64,000 nucleotides of DNA, from assembly GCA_947496605.1 (NCBI GenBank), contig CANMDF010000001.1, positions 124,001-188,000 of the forward strand, in the 5' to 3' direction. Origin of the DNA: an uncultured Paracoccaceae bacterium (GTDB taxonomy: Bacteria > Pseudomonadota > Alphaproteobacteria > Rhodobacterales > Rhodobacteraceae). A model generated the notes under the pieces. The model searched no databases. It saw only the letters and a list, made by a program, of their open reading frames with translations, and was not told the DNA's origin. The translations under genes were made by a program, and so were the position numbers. Below are positions 40,731 to 48,755 of this stretch, piece by piece. Each line of letters opens with the position of its first letter. The stretch's first letter is position 1.

Positions 40731-41762
40731 CTATTGCGATATGTTGAGCGTTTTTGCACAAGCGCTCGCTGTCATCTTCGCAATCTCAGCTTCAAGCTTC
40801 GCAAAGGCCTGCTTTGCATCATTCACACTCGCCTCAAGCTTATCAACGCCAGGCACCTTACTGACACCGTCCTGTAGTTGTTGCTTGAGTTTGCCTACTT
40901 CTTTGTCCAACGCCGATGTAAAGAAACTGGCAATTTTGCTCTCGAGTTTATCGACATTTGCTGCAATTGCCTTTGGATTAAATCCAAAAATACTTGCCAT
41001 CGCATTAATATAAGCTTTGGAGCTGTTCACAAACTTGCGCACGAACTTATCAAGTTCTGCCAAGACATGATCTACAGATTTGTTCGATATTTTCTGGATA
41101 ACACTGTCGACGGTATCAAAAATATGCGCAACTGAACCCAAGGCTGATTGAACCGGTTGAAGTGCATCATCTAGCGTGCCCAACTCATCCTTCACGTAGT
41201 CGTTAATGTCATCCAGCGTATTGATCGGCTTCTCGATTAAATCAGCGATCCCACGTGCGCATTCTTCAATATCTTTGGGAACGTGATGGCCATGTTTCTT
41301 GACCAGGCCTGCAAGTTGCACTTCGATAAAGACCGCTTTGACGTGAATTGAGTCCACGGCATTGCGCGTGTCATCAACAAGCGATTTCAAACCCGTTACA
41401 AGTTTCTTCAACTCCGAAAGAACGTCCTTATCGATGTCGCGCAGGATTGTTTCGGCTTTGCCCAGCATCCCATGGGGTTTTGGTGTTTTCACCATAGGTT
41501 TCAAAACTGATACTACGGCGTGGCAACTGCTGCCAATGATCGGTATTTCTGCTCCAGCCTCTACCAAACTTTCGATGACCTGCAGTTTCGTGCGGATCGA
41601 TTTGATATCATCTGCCGCGCGTTTGGGAATATGCAAGGTCCCGTCAATCTCCTTGAGAAGATCATCAAACCTATCGAGTGGGCGTTCCAGATGCCCGATA
41701 TCGGTGGTCAGGTTCTTGAAAAGTGAATGAAGTCGCGAAAGTTGCGTGGTTTTATGGCTCAT
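40731..41762 (-). CDS. Hypothetical all-helical (coiled-coil) protein
   Basis: I do not recognise this 343-residue protein. From ATG 41762 (AAGGAG 7 bases upstream) it is almost entirely helix-forming: repeated heptad-like segments rich in Leu, Lys, Asp and Glu (LSELKKLVTGLKSLVDDTRN; DKLESKIASFFTSALDKEV). It has no signal peptide and no strong membrane helix; the most hydrophobic part is around EIPIIGSSCHAVVSVL. The upstream 240 bases are AT-rich. It sits between two conserved genes and could be an acquired gene; function is open. Confidence 0.75.
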   Translation of the reverse strand: MSHKTTQLSRLHSLFKNLTTDIGHLERPLDRFDDLLKEIDGTLHIPKRAADDIKSIRTKLQVIESLVEAGAEIPIIGSSCHAVVSVLKPMVKTPKPHGMLGKAETILRDIDKDVLSELKKLVTGLKSLVDDTRNAVDSIHVKAVFIEVQLAGLVKKHGHHVPKDIEECARGIADLIEKPINTLDDINDYVKDELGTLDDALQPVQSALGSVAHIFDTVDSVIQKISNKSVDHVLAELDKFVRKFVNSSKAYINAMASIFGFNPKAIAANVDKLESKIASFFTSALDKEVGKLKQQLQDGVSKVPGVDKLEASVNDAKQAFAKLEAEIAKMTASACAKTLNISQ

Positions 41763-42004
41763 TGGATGCTCCTTAAATACTATTATTCGAATACGTCTTG
41801 CAGCCTTGAAAAAAATGGCTGGTGGCAAAATAAAGTCTTAAGAAAAAGCGACTGAGCCATATAATAGCATACTTTCGGAGAATTTAGTGAATTTTCGTAC
41901 ACAGCATGTGTCGCACGCGTCAGATGGTCGCCAGACATATGCTTCGGTTCGTCGTGCCATACCAAGGCACTGGAACAGTCAGCCATAGCAGGACGGACTG
42001 TCGG
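41763..42004. other. Non-coding spacer between lipB and the helical protein gene
   Basis: No credible gene is visible. The half near 41763-41890 is AT-rich and holds the ribosome site and presumably the promoter of the leftward gene. A 34-codon rightward frame starting with GTG 41887 has no ribosome site or recognisable sequence. Confidence 0.5.
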
Positions 42005-42655
42005 TTATAGCACAAACCGTTCTTCAAAACTGCTGCGCAGTGCCACATCCAGATCAGCCATTGTCACCGGTAGCCCAAGATCAACCAGCGATGTCACACC
42101 GTGGTCGCGGATGCCGCAGGGCACGATGCCGTCAAAATGGCTAAGATCAGGTTCCACATTGATCGACAGCCCGTGAAACGACACCCATTTACGCAGACGG
42201 ATACCAAGGGCGGCTATTTTGTCCTCAGCCTGTGATCCATCCACATTCAATGGCTTATCCGGACGCTCAACCCAAACGCCCACACGACCCTCACGAATCT
42301 CACCTTTAACATTAAAAGTGTCGAGCGTGGCAATCACCCAATTCTCAAGGTCTTTCACAAACTGACGGACATCATGCCCGCGCTTGCCCACATCCAACAT
42401 GACATAGGCGATCCGCTGCCCAGGACCATGATAGGTGTATTCCCCTCCCCGCCGTGCGTCATAAACGGGAAAGCGATCAGGATCGACAAGATCCTGAGGT
42501 TTGGCGGATGTGCCAGAGGTGTAGAGCGGCGGATGCTCTAAAAGCCAAATGCATTCTTCTGCAGAACCATCAATAATCCCGGCGACGCGGGTTTCCATAA
42601 AGGTCAACGCCTCTTGATAGTCGGTCAAACCGTCTGTTGTGATCCACTCAACCAT
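42005..42655 (-). CDS. lipB: Octanoyl-(acyl carrier protein)-protein N-octanoyltransferase
   Basis: Moves octanoyl groups from ACP to lipoyl domains, the first step of lipoic acid synthesis. 216 residues; the motifs [37 protein letters not shown] (catalytic Lys region) and GIVPCGI (catalytic Cys) are intact. ATG 42655 directly abuts the stop of the LytTR gene upstream (42656), so the two are probably coexpressed. Confidence 0.97.
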   Translation of the reverse strand: MVEWITTDGLTDYQEALTFMETRVAGIIDGSAEECIWLLEHPPLYTSGTSAKPQDLVDPDRFPVYDARRGGEYTYHGPGQRIAYVMLDVGKRGHDVRQFVKDLENWVIATLDTFNVKGEIREGRVGVWVERPDKPLNVDGSQAEDKIAALGIRLRKWVSFHGLSINVEPDLSHFDGIVPCGIRDHGVTSLVDLGLPVTMADLDVALRSSFEERFVL

Positions 42656-43414
42656 TCAAGATGCATCCATGCGTGAGTTCGGCAAAAGACCTGCGTCTTT
42701 GACGGCGGGAAGGTAGCTTCGGCTGACAGGTATCTCTGCGTCGTTCGACATGGTCAAGATCACTCGCCCTGCGTCACGCCTTGCGGCCTTAACCTGCGCC
42801 AAAGCAATCCAATGGGATCGGTGCACTTGCAGGCCGTCTTCACCCGCTTCTTTGATGGCGTCGGCTAAACGTAGCAGGATCAACGTATTGCCTTTTGAAG
42901 TCGCCACATCAACATAATGGTCTGTCGCAGACAGCGCGACCAAAGCGCCGCGTTTTTCCAATGGTAGGCGCGCCATGATTTCTGGTGGTTGATTGATCGG
43001 CTGGGTTTGCAGCAAGACTGTCGCCACTTCGATGACTGCTGATATTGCCGTCACGATCAGCAAAAGCGTGACAGCCTCGCCCATGGTCTCTGGCCAAACA
43101 TCAAAAACCAACGCATTGGTTACAAATAACAAAAGCGTCACAGCGATACCGATGGCAGGAATGGTATAGACAAGCCGCGCCCATGTTTTGCTTTTTGGCA
43201 GGCGGTTTGAGATCAGAATGATAATCAGATTGCCAAGGCTGAACGTCGCACAGGCCACAAACACCCAATAAAGAACGCGCGGTATGAGTGTCAGTTGGCG
43301 CAATGTGTCAAATGGCCCCGAAATCCCCAGCACAATCCCAGCACCGATCATGCCAATCAGCACCGGCCGGCGCAGAATATCGGCACGCAATTCGCGAAGC
43401 GCGGATGACATCAT
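42656..43414 (-). CDS. Membrane-bound LytTR DNA-binding protein
   Basis: 252 residues. The N-terminal ~145 residues contain about four membrane helices (PVLIGMIGAGIVLGI; VLYWVFVACATFSLGNLIII; LVYTIPAIGIAVTLLLF; AVTLLLIVTAISAVIEVATV). The C-terminal ~100 residues are a LytTR domain (LSATDHYVDVATSKG, LQVHRSHWIALAQV, IPVSRSYLPAV). It is therefore a one-component membrane regulator without a receiver domain. Targets and signal are unknown. ATG 43414 is used; an adjacent ATG 43411 and a GTG 43426 are alternatives. Confidence 0.87.
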   Translation of the reverse strand: MMSSALRELRADILRRPVLIGMIGAGIVLGISGPFDTLRQLTLIPRVLYWVFVACATFSLGNLIIILISNRLPKSKTWARLVYTIPAIGIAVTLLLFVTNALVFDVWPETMGEAVTLLLIVTAISAVIEVATVLLQTQPINQPPEIMARLPLEKRGALVALSATDHYVDVATSKGNTLILLRLADAIKEAGEDGLQVHRSHWIALAQVKAARRDAGRVILTMSNDAEIPVSRSYLPAVKDAGLLPNSRMDAS

Positions 43415-43515
43415 CCCACTGTTCACGAAGTCAGGCCTGCGTTGGCGTATCGATGCTTGGCGGGCGCGAATGGCAGTGTCACGGCTTGCATAACCGTAAA
43501 ACTATGGAAGCCGCG

Positions 43516-44019
43516 ATGACTTTTGAACCCCTCTTTTTAAGCCCTCCTATCATTCAGTTTCACGCCTTGGCCGCGACCTTGGCTTTAATCTTGGGACCGG
43601 TCGCAGTGTTGCGGCGGTCACGCGATAGGTGGCACAAAGTACTTGGCTATCTGTGGGTGCTTGCGATGCTGGCTGCATCAATCAGCTCATTCTGGATCAA
43701 TAGTTTGCAGATCGTCGGCCCGTTTGGTCCGATCCATATCTTGTCAGTGTATGTCCTTTGGTCACTATGGGAGGGCATAAACGCGGCCCGCCGCGGCGAT
43801 ACCGTGACACATCGGACAACGATGGTAGGCCTTTATTTCTGGGCCTTATGTATCACTGGCATGATCACGTTGACACCGGGGCGTCGATTGAACGAGGCGT
43901 TACTGGGCGGCTCGAATGTGTTGGGCATTGTTGTGCCGCTGATAGTGATTACAGTTCTTTTGGTGACAGTTTACCGCAAACGCGTTTTGCCTCTTGGCAA
44001 GATAGGGGACACACACTAG
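43516..44019 (+). CDS. DUF2306-type four-helix membrane protein
   Basis: 167 residues with four predicted membrane helices and the family features HALAATLALILGPVAVLRR, DRWHKVLGYLWVLAMLAAS and THRTTMVGLYFWAL, with conserved His residues in the helices. Function unknown. ATG 43516 is preferred (GGAAG 6 bases upstream) over ATG 43504. It is divergent from the LytTR gene and lies just before the tRNA-Leu that marks the island. Confidence 0.82.
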   Translation: MTFEPLFLSPPIIQFHALAATLALILGPVAVLRRSRDRWHKVLGYLWVLAMLAASISSFWINSLQIVGPFGPIHILSVYVLWSLWEGINAARRGDTVTHRTTMVGLYFWALCITGMITLTPGRRLNEALLGGSNVLGIVVPLIVITVLLVTVYRKRVLPLGKIGDTH

Positions 44020-44041
44020 AAGCTGCCTTGCCTAAGATCTT

Positions 44042-44128
44042 GCGGTCGTGGCGGAATTGGTAGACGCGCAGCGTTGAGGTCGCTGTGAGGTAACACTCGT
44101 GGGGGTTCGAGTCCCCCCGACCGCACCA
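44042..44128 (+). tRNA. tRNA-Leu (anticodon GAG)
   Basis: 87 bases with encoded CCA. Acceptor stem GCGGTCG (44042-44048) pairs with CGACCGC (44118-44124); the D-loop, a 5-pair anticodon stem CAGCG/CGCTG with loop TTGAGGT (anticodon GAG at 44076-44078), a class II long variable arm and the T-arm (GGGGG TTCGAGT CCCCC) are all visible. The 3' end is the attachment site of the island; the gene remains intact. Confidence 0.97.
44113..44128 (+). repeat. Left attachment site within tRNA-Leu (attL)
   Basis: The 16-base sequence CCCCCCGACCGCACCA at the tRNA 3' end recurs exactly at 60626-60641. With three mismatches the match extends 8 bases further into the T-arm (44105-44128 against 60618-60641). 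This is the classic core-site duplication left by a tyrosine integrase. Confidence 0.85.
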
Positions 44129-44183
44129 AATTTTTATAATTTAATGTTTAAAAACATATACCTATGGCATTTTGAAGATTTCA

Positions 44184-44202
44184 AACCACCTTTTAATCCA
44201 CC
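44184..44202 (+). repeat. Candidate integrase arm-type site, left end
   Basis: AACCACCTTTTAATCCACC matches AACCACCCTTTGATCCACC at 60476-60494 in 17 of 19 positions and in the same orientation. Each copy contains two CCACC units. One copy lies inside each end of the island, as expected for integrase arm sites. Confidence 0.6.
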
Positions 44203-44303
44203 GTGAAGCTGTCGGAGTTATGCATTTTGCGACTATTTCGGTAGTTCAACAAAATCAGTTTTCCGGTCTAGGACTTTGGGTGGATGACACGCTTACTTGG
44301 GCC

Positions 44304-44789
44304 TTACGCAAGTTTAGCCTTAGAAAGACTTTGCGATAGGAGGCGTTGAATTTCTCTCTTAAGTCGATCAATTTCGCGAGTAATTGTGGTGTGATTGAGG
44401 TCTTTCGTCTCTTCGTTGAGATCACCGACCAAGACATCGAAATCATCAGTAGAGAGTTGATGCCATCCAGGAACCTGATCGCCATCTTCTGCGCGTACAG
44501 CGAGAAGAACTGAGTTGAGTTGACGGCTGACATAGCATGCGTCGGAAATCACCATATCCAAGGTTGCTCCGACTCTGCTGTGGCACCAGTCGCCAGCACG
44601 TGTGTGTAATTGATCCAAGTTATTTACTACCACGGCCATTGGTTGCCGAACGTTGGCTTGGTGCAACGACATTCGTTGTGAAGCAGAGAATTGCTTTCGA
44701 GACCATGAAAAATTTATACATATGCCAACCCATGCCGCGACCGCCGCAATCACGCCTGACCACGCCGCGATTTCGGTAGCAGTTGCCAA
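44304..44789 (-). CDS. Small membrane-anchored protein, third gene of the GHKL/STAS-like operon
   Basis: I do not recognise this 161-residue protein. It has one N-terminal membrane helix (WSGVIAAVAAWVGICINF, about residues 10-27), then a basic, mostly helical cytoplasmic part and a C-terminal coiled-coil-like segment (ITREIDRLKREIQRLLSQSL). It begins 2 bases after the stop of the STAS-like gene at 44792, so it belongs to that operon and might anchor the complex to the membrane (inference). It is the island gene nearest to the tRNA; 175 non-coding bases separate it from the tRNA. Confidence 0.7.
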   Translation of the reverse strand: MATATEIAAWSGVIAAVAAWVGICINFSWSRKQFSASQRMSLHQANVRQPMAVVVNNLDQLHTRAGDWCHSRVGATLDMVISDACYVSRQLNSVLLAVRAEDGDQVPGWHQLSTDDFDVLVGDLNEETKDLNHTTITREIDRLKREIQRLLSQSLSKAKLA

Positions 44790-44791
44790 TG

Positions 44792-45127
44792 TTAAGCTGC
44801 TTCCGGATGCAACCCAACGGATCGGTCTAACTTCAACCGCGCTAAGCCGATACGGATATCTTCTGCCAGATGCAGTGGTAACTTGCTCAGATTATAATGT
44901 TGCTCAAAGCTATCAAATCCGATGACATCTGCAGACCGGCCAAAGAATCCCTGAACAAACGATGGTGCAATGGTATCAATGTCAGCAGGCCCAATCAAAA
45001 AGTGAACCTCGCCGTCTTTATCTTTTTCTCCGAGCGCAAAGAAATCGCGCGCAGCTAGGCCGCGCGGATGGCCAGCAACCATCCGTACTTTGCCTTGTGT
45101 CAAGAGTTCGAGGTCAATATCAGCCAT
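44792..45127 (-). CDS. STAS-like (DUF4325-type) protein
   Basis: 111 residues. The central part (FLIGPADIDTIAPSFVQGFF, then GRSADVIGFDSFEQHYN) resembles the small STAS-like DUF4325 family, where an Asp/Ser-containing loop precedes a helix with a conserved Phe. STAS proteins bind GHKL anti-sigma-type kinases. Here the gene overlaps by 8 bases the gene of a GHKL-like protein, which supports a two-protein switch (inference). The fold assignment rests on pattern only. Confidence 0.6.
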   Translation of the reverse strand: MADIDLELLTQGKVRMVAGHPRGLAARDFFALGEKDKDGEVHFLIGPADIDTIAPSFVQGFFGRSADVIGFDSFEQHYNLSKLPLHLAEDIRIGLARLKLDRSVGLHPEAA

Positions 45128-46613
45128 TGATAGAGTTCTCCAAATAATCTTTGTCCAAAGTGAAACCCATAGTTACTAGTGTACCACGAAAGTCGTTTTC
45201 GAGCTCAAAAAGGTTTAAACTTCTGGGCGGATCATACTCTGAGTCGTTGTCATTTAGCCATATCGTTCTTTTTTGACCAGAATGCGGCACCCCGCTCCTA
45301 CAGTCCGGAAACCCTATGTGCAGGCATGTTCTACCAGATATGACGGCCATCTTCGCTTCACTTTGATCGTCTTCAATCCCTGCTAAGTCGCCGAAAAAGA
45401 ATATAATCTCGCCAAAACCAGTTCCACCTCTATTCTCCTCATATGCTGTATCATCAGACGTTACAGTGTCTTGTAGGGCGTAGATGGTACGTAGGTGAGC
45501 ATCAGGCACGTCACAACCGGCAAGTGAATGCCGATGCCGTGATACGTATTCTTCCATGCCTACCTTTATCGGACCTTTTGCGTTGAGCATTGTCTCAGAG
45601 ATTGATGAACCTATACTTAACAACGCCAAATGGCAACGGAACGTTGGATTCAGAGAATCTCCACGTTTTGCCATGAATCCAGAAATAATCCAGTCGCCGT
45701 CATCGGGCAATGTAGGGTCACTGTAGCGTTCAGCGTTGTCACAGCACTCGCCCACGATGGTCATAACTAGCTTTCTGCCACCGCGCGTCAGTCGCTGTTC
45801 CGAAACCTCTCCAAGCCATTGAGAGATCAATTCACATAATTCTGTCCCAACTTTTTCTTTGGTTTGAGGATCAAGCTGTACGGTGGGGGAATCAGTTTTT
45901 CCAGCAGGCCTCCTCATGCGAAGAGGAAGCGCCCAGATGTCTTTTTCCTTTGACCAAACGGGCTCAACGTCAATCCGCAAGGCTTCATTCAGTTTGAGCG
46001 CTTGAACGATTTTTGACATTGGGTTGCTGATCTTCCCACCATCGAATACTGGGGCCATGTCTGGCCGCATGGCTGCCAAGACCAACCATGGACCAAGATC
46101 CATGCAGTAAGGGTCTTCATAATCTACATCTACGCTCAGGCACTCAGCCTCCGCTCTTGCTATCTTTGCCAAGACATTAGCTGTGGCAACGGGATTATGA
46201 AGAAATGAGAAATCTTCGACAGTGATATTGGTGGTTTTTCGAGAGCGAAGTCGTCTAGCCATTGGTTGCCATAGCTGATGACGATTATGAAGGAAGCCAT
46301 CCATAATGACAGAGGCCTTGAATTTGGCGATCAACACCTCTGTTTCGATATTGTTGAACTGAATACTGCCTTCTGCGCGTTTTGCAGCAACAATCATACG
46401 TCGCGCGATTGAACTCACCTTCTGATTTACGGCTTGCGCGGATGACCTAGCTTCGCCGCTTAGTCCTTCAAGTGGCACACGGTTTCTTTTTCGGAAAATG
46501 TGCGCTCTCAACCGAGCAGATTGAAGTTCGTCAAGGCCCTCAAATTCAGACCAACTGCTAACGCCATCTAAAGTCAGGATTTTGTCTACGTTAGGAAAAT
46601 AATAGTTATTCAA
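45120..46613 (-). CDS. GHKL-type ATPase with N-terminal STAS-like region
   Basis: 497 residues. Residues ~128-215 (ITVEDFSFLHNPVATANVL, then DLGPWLVLAAM and GGKISN) resemble a STAS-like fold. Residues ~280-485 resemble a GHKL ATP-binding domain: N-box IVGECCDNAERYSD (288-299), GIG-like LLSIGSSISE (~332), glycine loop ENRGGTGFGEI (393-403) and GTLVTMGF (478-485). The start is TTG 46613, directly preceded in frame by TAA, with no ATG before residue 73 and a weak ribosome site. It may be regulated at initiation or slightly truncated. It heads a three-gene operon. Role unknown; cargo defence or signalling is inference. Confidence 0.65.
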   Translation of the reverse strand: MNNYYFPNVDKILTLDGVSSWSEFEGLDELQSARLRAHIFRKRNRVPLEGLSGEARSSAQAVNQKVSSIARRMIVAAKRAEGSIQFNNIETEVLIAKFKASVIMDGFLHNRHQLWQPMARRLRSRKTTNITVEDFSFLHNPVATANVLAKIARAEAECLSVDVDYEDPYCMDLGPWLVLAAMRPDMAPVFDGGKISNPMSKIVQALKLNEALRIDVEPVWSKEKDIWALPLRMRRPAGKTDSPTVQLDPQTKEKVGTELCELISQWLGEVSEQRLTRGGRKLVMTIVGECCDNAERYSDPTLPDDGDWIISGFMAKRGDSLNPTFRCHLALLSIGSSISETMLNAKGPIKVGMEEYVSRHRHSLAGCDVPDAHLRTIYALQDTVTSDDTAYEENRGGTGFGEIIFFFGDLAGIEDDQSEAKMAVISGRTCLHIGFPDCRSGVPHSGQKRTIWLNDNDSEYDPPRSLNLFELENDFRGTLVTMGFTLDKDYLENSING

Positions 46614-46756
46614 TTAGGTGTACCAACAGTCGCGTCATGAGAATTGTCTGAAAATTGACACAACTCCAGCGCGAGGTCCATACTTCTGTTATTCACCCAA
46701 TCGGCTGCATAGGTCAAATCATTGGCAAAACTTGAATTTGCGAACGATATTGCCGC
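46614..46756. promoter_or_regulatory. Spacer upstream of the GHKL/STAS-like operon
   Basis: 143 bases between two leftward operons. It should hold the promoter of the GHKL operon and the end of the 46757 operon. No clear hairpin or operator was found. Confidence 0.35.
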
Positions 46757-47251
46757 CTACGATGAACTCGCCACAACCAAAGGCGGCTCATTCGGAAACG
46801 AACTTGCATCAAACCACTTAAACGCGGATCCGTCGTGGTTCTCTTGATCGCCATGCACGATAGGGTAGCCGTTCTGAACATGCCGTATAAGCCCCGCACG
46901 GAAGGCACGTAGATCCAGCAACTGCCAATGCTCGACGCTGCGCCCGTCCTCACTAGCATGGCCGTAGAACATCCAGTCGCCATGACCGTTCACCACCTTA
47001 GACAGCTCTGTTTGAGCCCCTGAGGCCACCTTAGAGCGGATGGTGAACTGATTAGGATAGCGGCTGTGATAGCCGGGACGGCGGATGCGCACAGCGACGC
47101 GGGTATCGCGGGCATCCAGCATCATCAGGTCGGTTGCTTGCTTCTGGTCCAACTCATCAGGGGCGACCTTTAACAGGTGCGCCCCTATCTGCCTCTTAAC
47201 CTCCGGCAGGAATTGATCGGACCAAGTCCGGTTGGTTTGGTAGGTGATCAT
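46757..47251 (-). CDS. Hypothetical protein, last gene of the HTH-controlled operon
   Basis: Not recognised. 164 residues from ATG 47251 (upstream in-frame codons overlap the preceding gene and are unlikely). The pattern of acidic residue, RVAVRIRRPG, a strand FTIRSKV, TELSKVVNGHGDWMFYGH and RAGLIRHVQNG could fit a PD-(D/E)xK-like nuclease core, with Asp, Glu and Lys spaced suitably, but this is weak. It starts 7 bases after the stop of the upstream gene. The ribosome site is poor, suggesting coupling. Confidence 0.65.
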   Translation of the reverse strand: MITYQTNRTWSDQFLPEVKRQIGAHLLKVAPDELDQKQATDLMMLDARDTRVAVRIRRPGYHSRYPNQFTIRSKVASGAQTELSKVVNGHGDWMFYGHASEDGRSVEHWQLLDLRAFRAGLIRHVQNGYPIVHGDQENHDGSAFKWFDASSFPNEPPLVVASSS

Positions 47252-47258
47252 TTCGTAT

Positions 47259-47999
47259 TCAGCTAATGCTAGCTTGGCGCATGATGGCCGCTGCCATCTG
47301 GTCAGACCACTTGCATGCATCGGGATTGAGCGCCTTGTGGAAGTACTCAACGCAGGACCACGCATGCAGGGCTTCCGCCTTGATGACAACACCGGCCATA
47401 GAGCGCTCCTCTGTGGCCATAATAGCTGATACTGCGGCGTGCAAAGCGTCGCGGGTTTCGCTGACGCGGTCTTTCGCGCCTTCAATCCCGGATGCCTCAA
47501 CGATGCGGTCAAACTCAGCCCAATAATCGCGCGCCGGTTCGATCAACGCCCGTTCTTTCTCGGCCCAATCGAACATGTGCTTTGCACCACGCTTTGACGG
47601 CGTCCGCGCCTTTCGTTCCGCCTCGGCAAAGCTACGTTCAGCACTGTTCTGGAAGGTCTCAGCAGTGCCGATACTTGGAAAGACTTTGATGTCTGCATTC
47701 GGATATGGCGCGACCTCAATCCCGTGACCATCAATCTTTGTGTAGCGCCTACTGCTTTCGGAATACCGTATCAGATCAAGGTCCGGATCGGGCACTTGTG
47801 GTTGCCATTCTGCGAGGATCCACTCAACGCTCTCACAGGCATCAGTATGCGCCTTGGCAAGGGCAGGTAAAGCATCTGCCAACTCCACCAGCGCGGGGAC
47901 TTCAGTTGGTGCTGAGTGGGTCGCTGTCGCTGCTGTTGATGCGGCGGCAATGCCCATGAGGATGTTGCGGCGTGATAGATTTGCTGTGGTGTTGATCAT
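47259..47999 (-). CDS. Hypothetical protein with Tat-like signal sequence
   Basis: 246 residues from ATG 47999 (GAGGG 7 bases upstream). The N-terminus (NLSRRNILMGIAAASTAATA) has the twin-arginine plus hydrophobic stretch of a Tat export signal, cleaved perhaps near THSA. The mature part is helical, charged and rich in Ala, Glu and Trp, with no domain I know. An exported protein in a phage-like island suggests an envelope effect on the host, but no role can be stated. Confidence 0.7.
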   Translation of the reverse strand: MINTTANLSRRNILMGIAAASTAATATHSAPTEVPALVELADALPALAKAHTDACESVEWILAEWQPQVPDPDLDLIRYSESSRRYTKIDGHGIEVAPYPNADIKVFPSIGTAETFQNSAERSFAEAERKARTPSKRGAKHMFDWAEKERALIEPARDYWAEFDRIVEASGIEGAKDRVSETRDALHAAVSAIMATEERSMAGVVIKAEALHAWSCVEYFHKALNPDACKWSDQMAAAIMRQASIS

Positions 48000-48025
48000 G
48001 AAATTTCCCTCTGATTATGAAGTTG

Positions 48026-48050
48026 TTTCGCCTGTGGCATTCTGGCGAAA
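48026..48050. terminator. Short hairpin between two genes of the HTH-controlled operon
   Basis: A perfect 7-base stem (TTTCGCC 48026-48032, GGCGAAA 48044-48050) with an 11-base loop, in the 74-base gap between the genes ending at 48074 and starting at 47999. It could reduce read-through or protect the transcript; no T-run follows, so a true terminator is doubtful. Confidence 0.3.
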
Positions 48051-48073
48051 GTTTGGCTGAGCAGAGTGCGATG

Positions 48074-48661
48074 TCACTGATACGCGTAGGCCGTGCCATC
48101 AACGGCTATGGTGCTGACTGTGGCGAGGTTGATGGAACGGGGCGCTTTGGCCTCTACGTCCCAGACGTTCATCAGGTGCGGATTGTTGGCCTTGCGGGAG
48201 ATTGCCCCGCGCTGTGCGGTCTGTGCTGCTGCAGAGCCCTTAATGTGGAACTTCAATGCCGCAGGTTGCACCTTCATGGTGCGCTCGGAACCGTCCTTCC
48301 TTGTGAAGGTGACAGATGCAAAGCGACCGCCTGCAGCATTGATCAGGTCGCGCTTCTCGGCAAAGTCAGCAGCCTCTTCTGTATTGGAATCGCGAACTAT
48401 CGCAGCGAGCCGGTCGGCTTCTGCGTAGTCGGCGTCAGTCCAGCGGTCTTTGTTGCGCAGCATGTTCAAGGCGTCGCGGGCCTCGTCAGGCTTCAATACG
48501 GGCCGCGCCGTGGTTGCCTTGATTTCGGCCCAAGCCTTGCGAAGTAGGTCACCAAACAACTTGCGAATGCCGCCACACATTCGGACTAAGGCAGCGTCCA
48601 TTTGTCCGGCTAATTCCCATGCGCGGGTCATTACGTCTTTGTTGATAGTCGAGGTAGTCAT
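48074..48661 (-). CDS. Phage-like protein with WYL_2-type (DUF2693-like) barrel, first gene of HTH-controlled operon
   Basis: 195 residues from ATG 48661 (AAGGG 6 bases upstream; an in-frame ATG 15 bases earlier is less likely). The C-terminal part (ASVTFTRKDGSERTMKVQ, then NNPHLMNVWDV and RSINLATVSTIAVDG) looks like the small SH3-like barrel of the WYL_2/DUF2693 family found in phage proteins. The N-terminal half is helical. It lies under the operator region at 48675-48744, so its transcription is probably repressed by the HTH protein encoded opposite. Confidence 0.65.
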   Translation of the reverse strand: MTTSTINKDVMTRAWELAGQMDAALVRMCGGIRKLFGDLLRKAWAEIKATTARPVLKPDEARDALNMLRNKDRWTDADYAEADRLAAIVRDSNTEEAADFAEKRDLINAAGGRFASVTFTRKDGSERTMKVQPAALKFHIKGSAAAQTAQRGAISRKANNPHLMNVWDVEAKAPRSINLATVSTIAVDGTAYAYQ

Positions 48662-48674
48662 TGCATGCCCTTTC

Positions 48675-48744
48675 ATGTGCTGTTAGCATATAAATAGGGC
48701 TGATAGCATATGCTGTCAACACAAAATTTATGCTACTAGCACAT
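48675..48744. promoter_or_regulatory. Divergent operator region with three related sites
   Basis: Site 1 (ATGTGCTGTTAGCATA, 48675-48690) and site 3 (TATGCTACTAGCACAT, 48729-48744) are reverse complements in 14 of 16 positions. Between them lies an almost perfect palindrome TGATAGCATATGCTGTCA (48701-48718) sharing the TAGCATA core. Site 1 is just upstream of the leftward ribosome site and site 3 just upstream of the HTH start at 48756. The layout is that of a phage-type repressor switch. Confidence 0.7.
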
Positions 48745-48755
48745 AACGAGGCAAT

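Noticed and set aside
41887-41991. 34-codon rightward frame starting GTG
   Set aside because: No ribosome site, no domain and no conserved neighbour relation.
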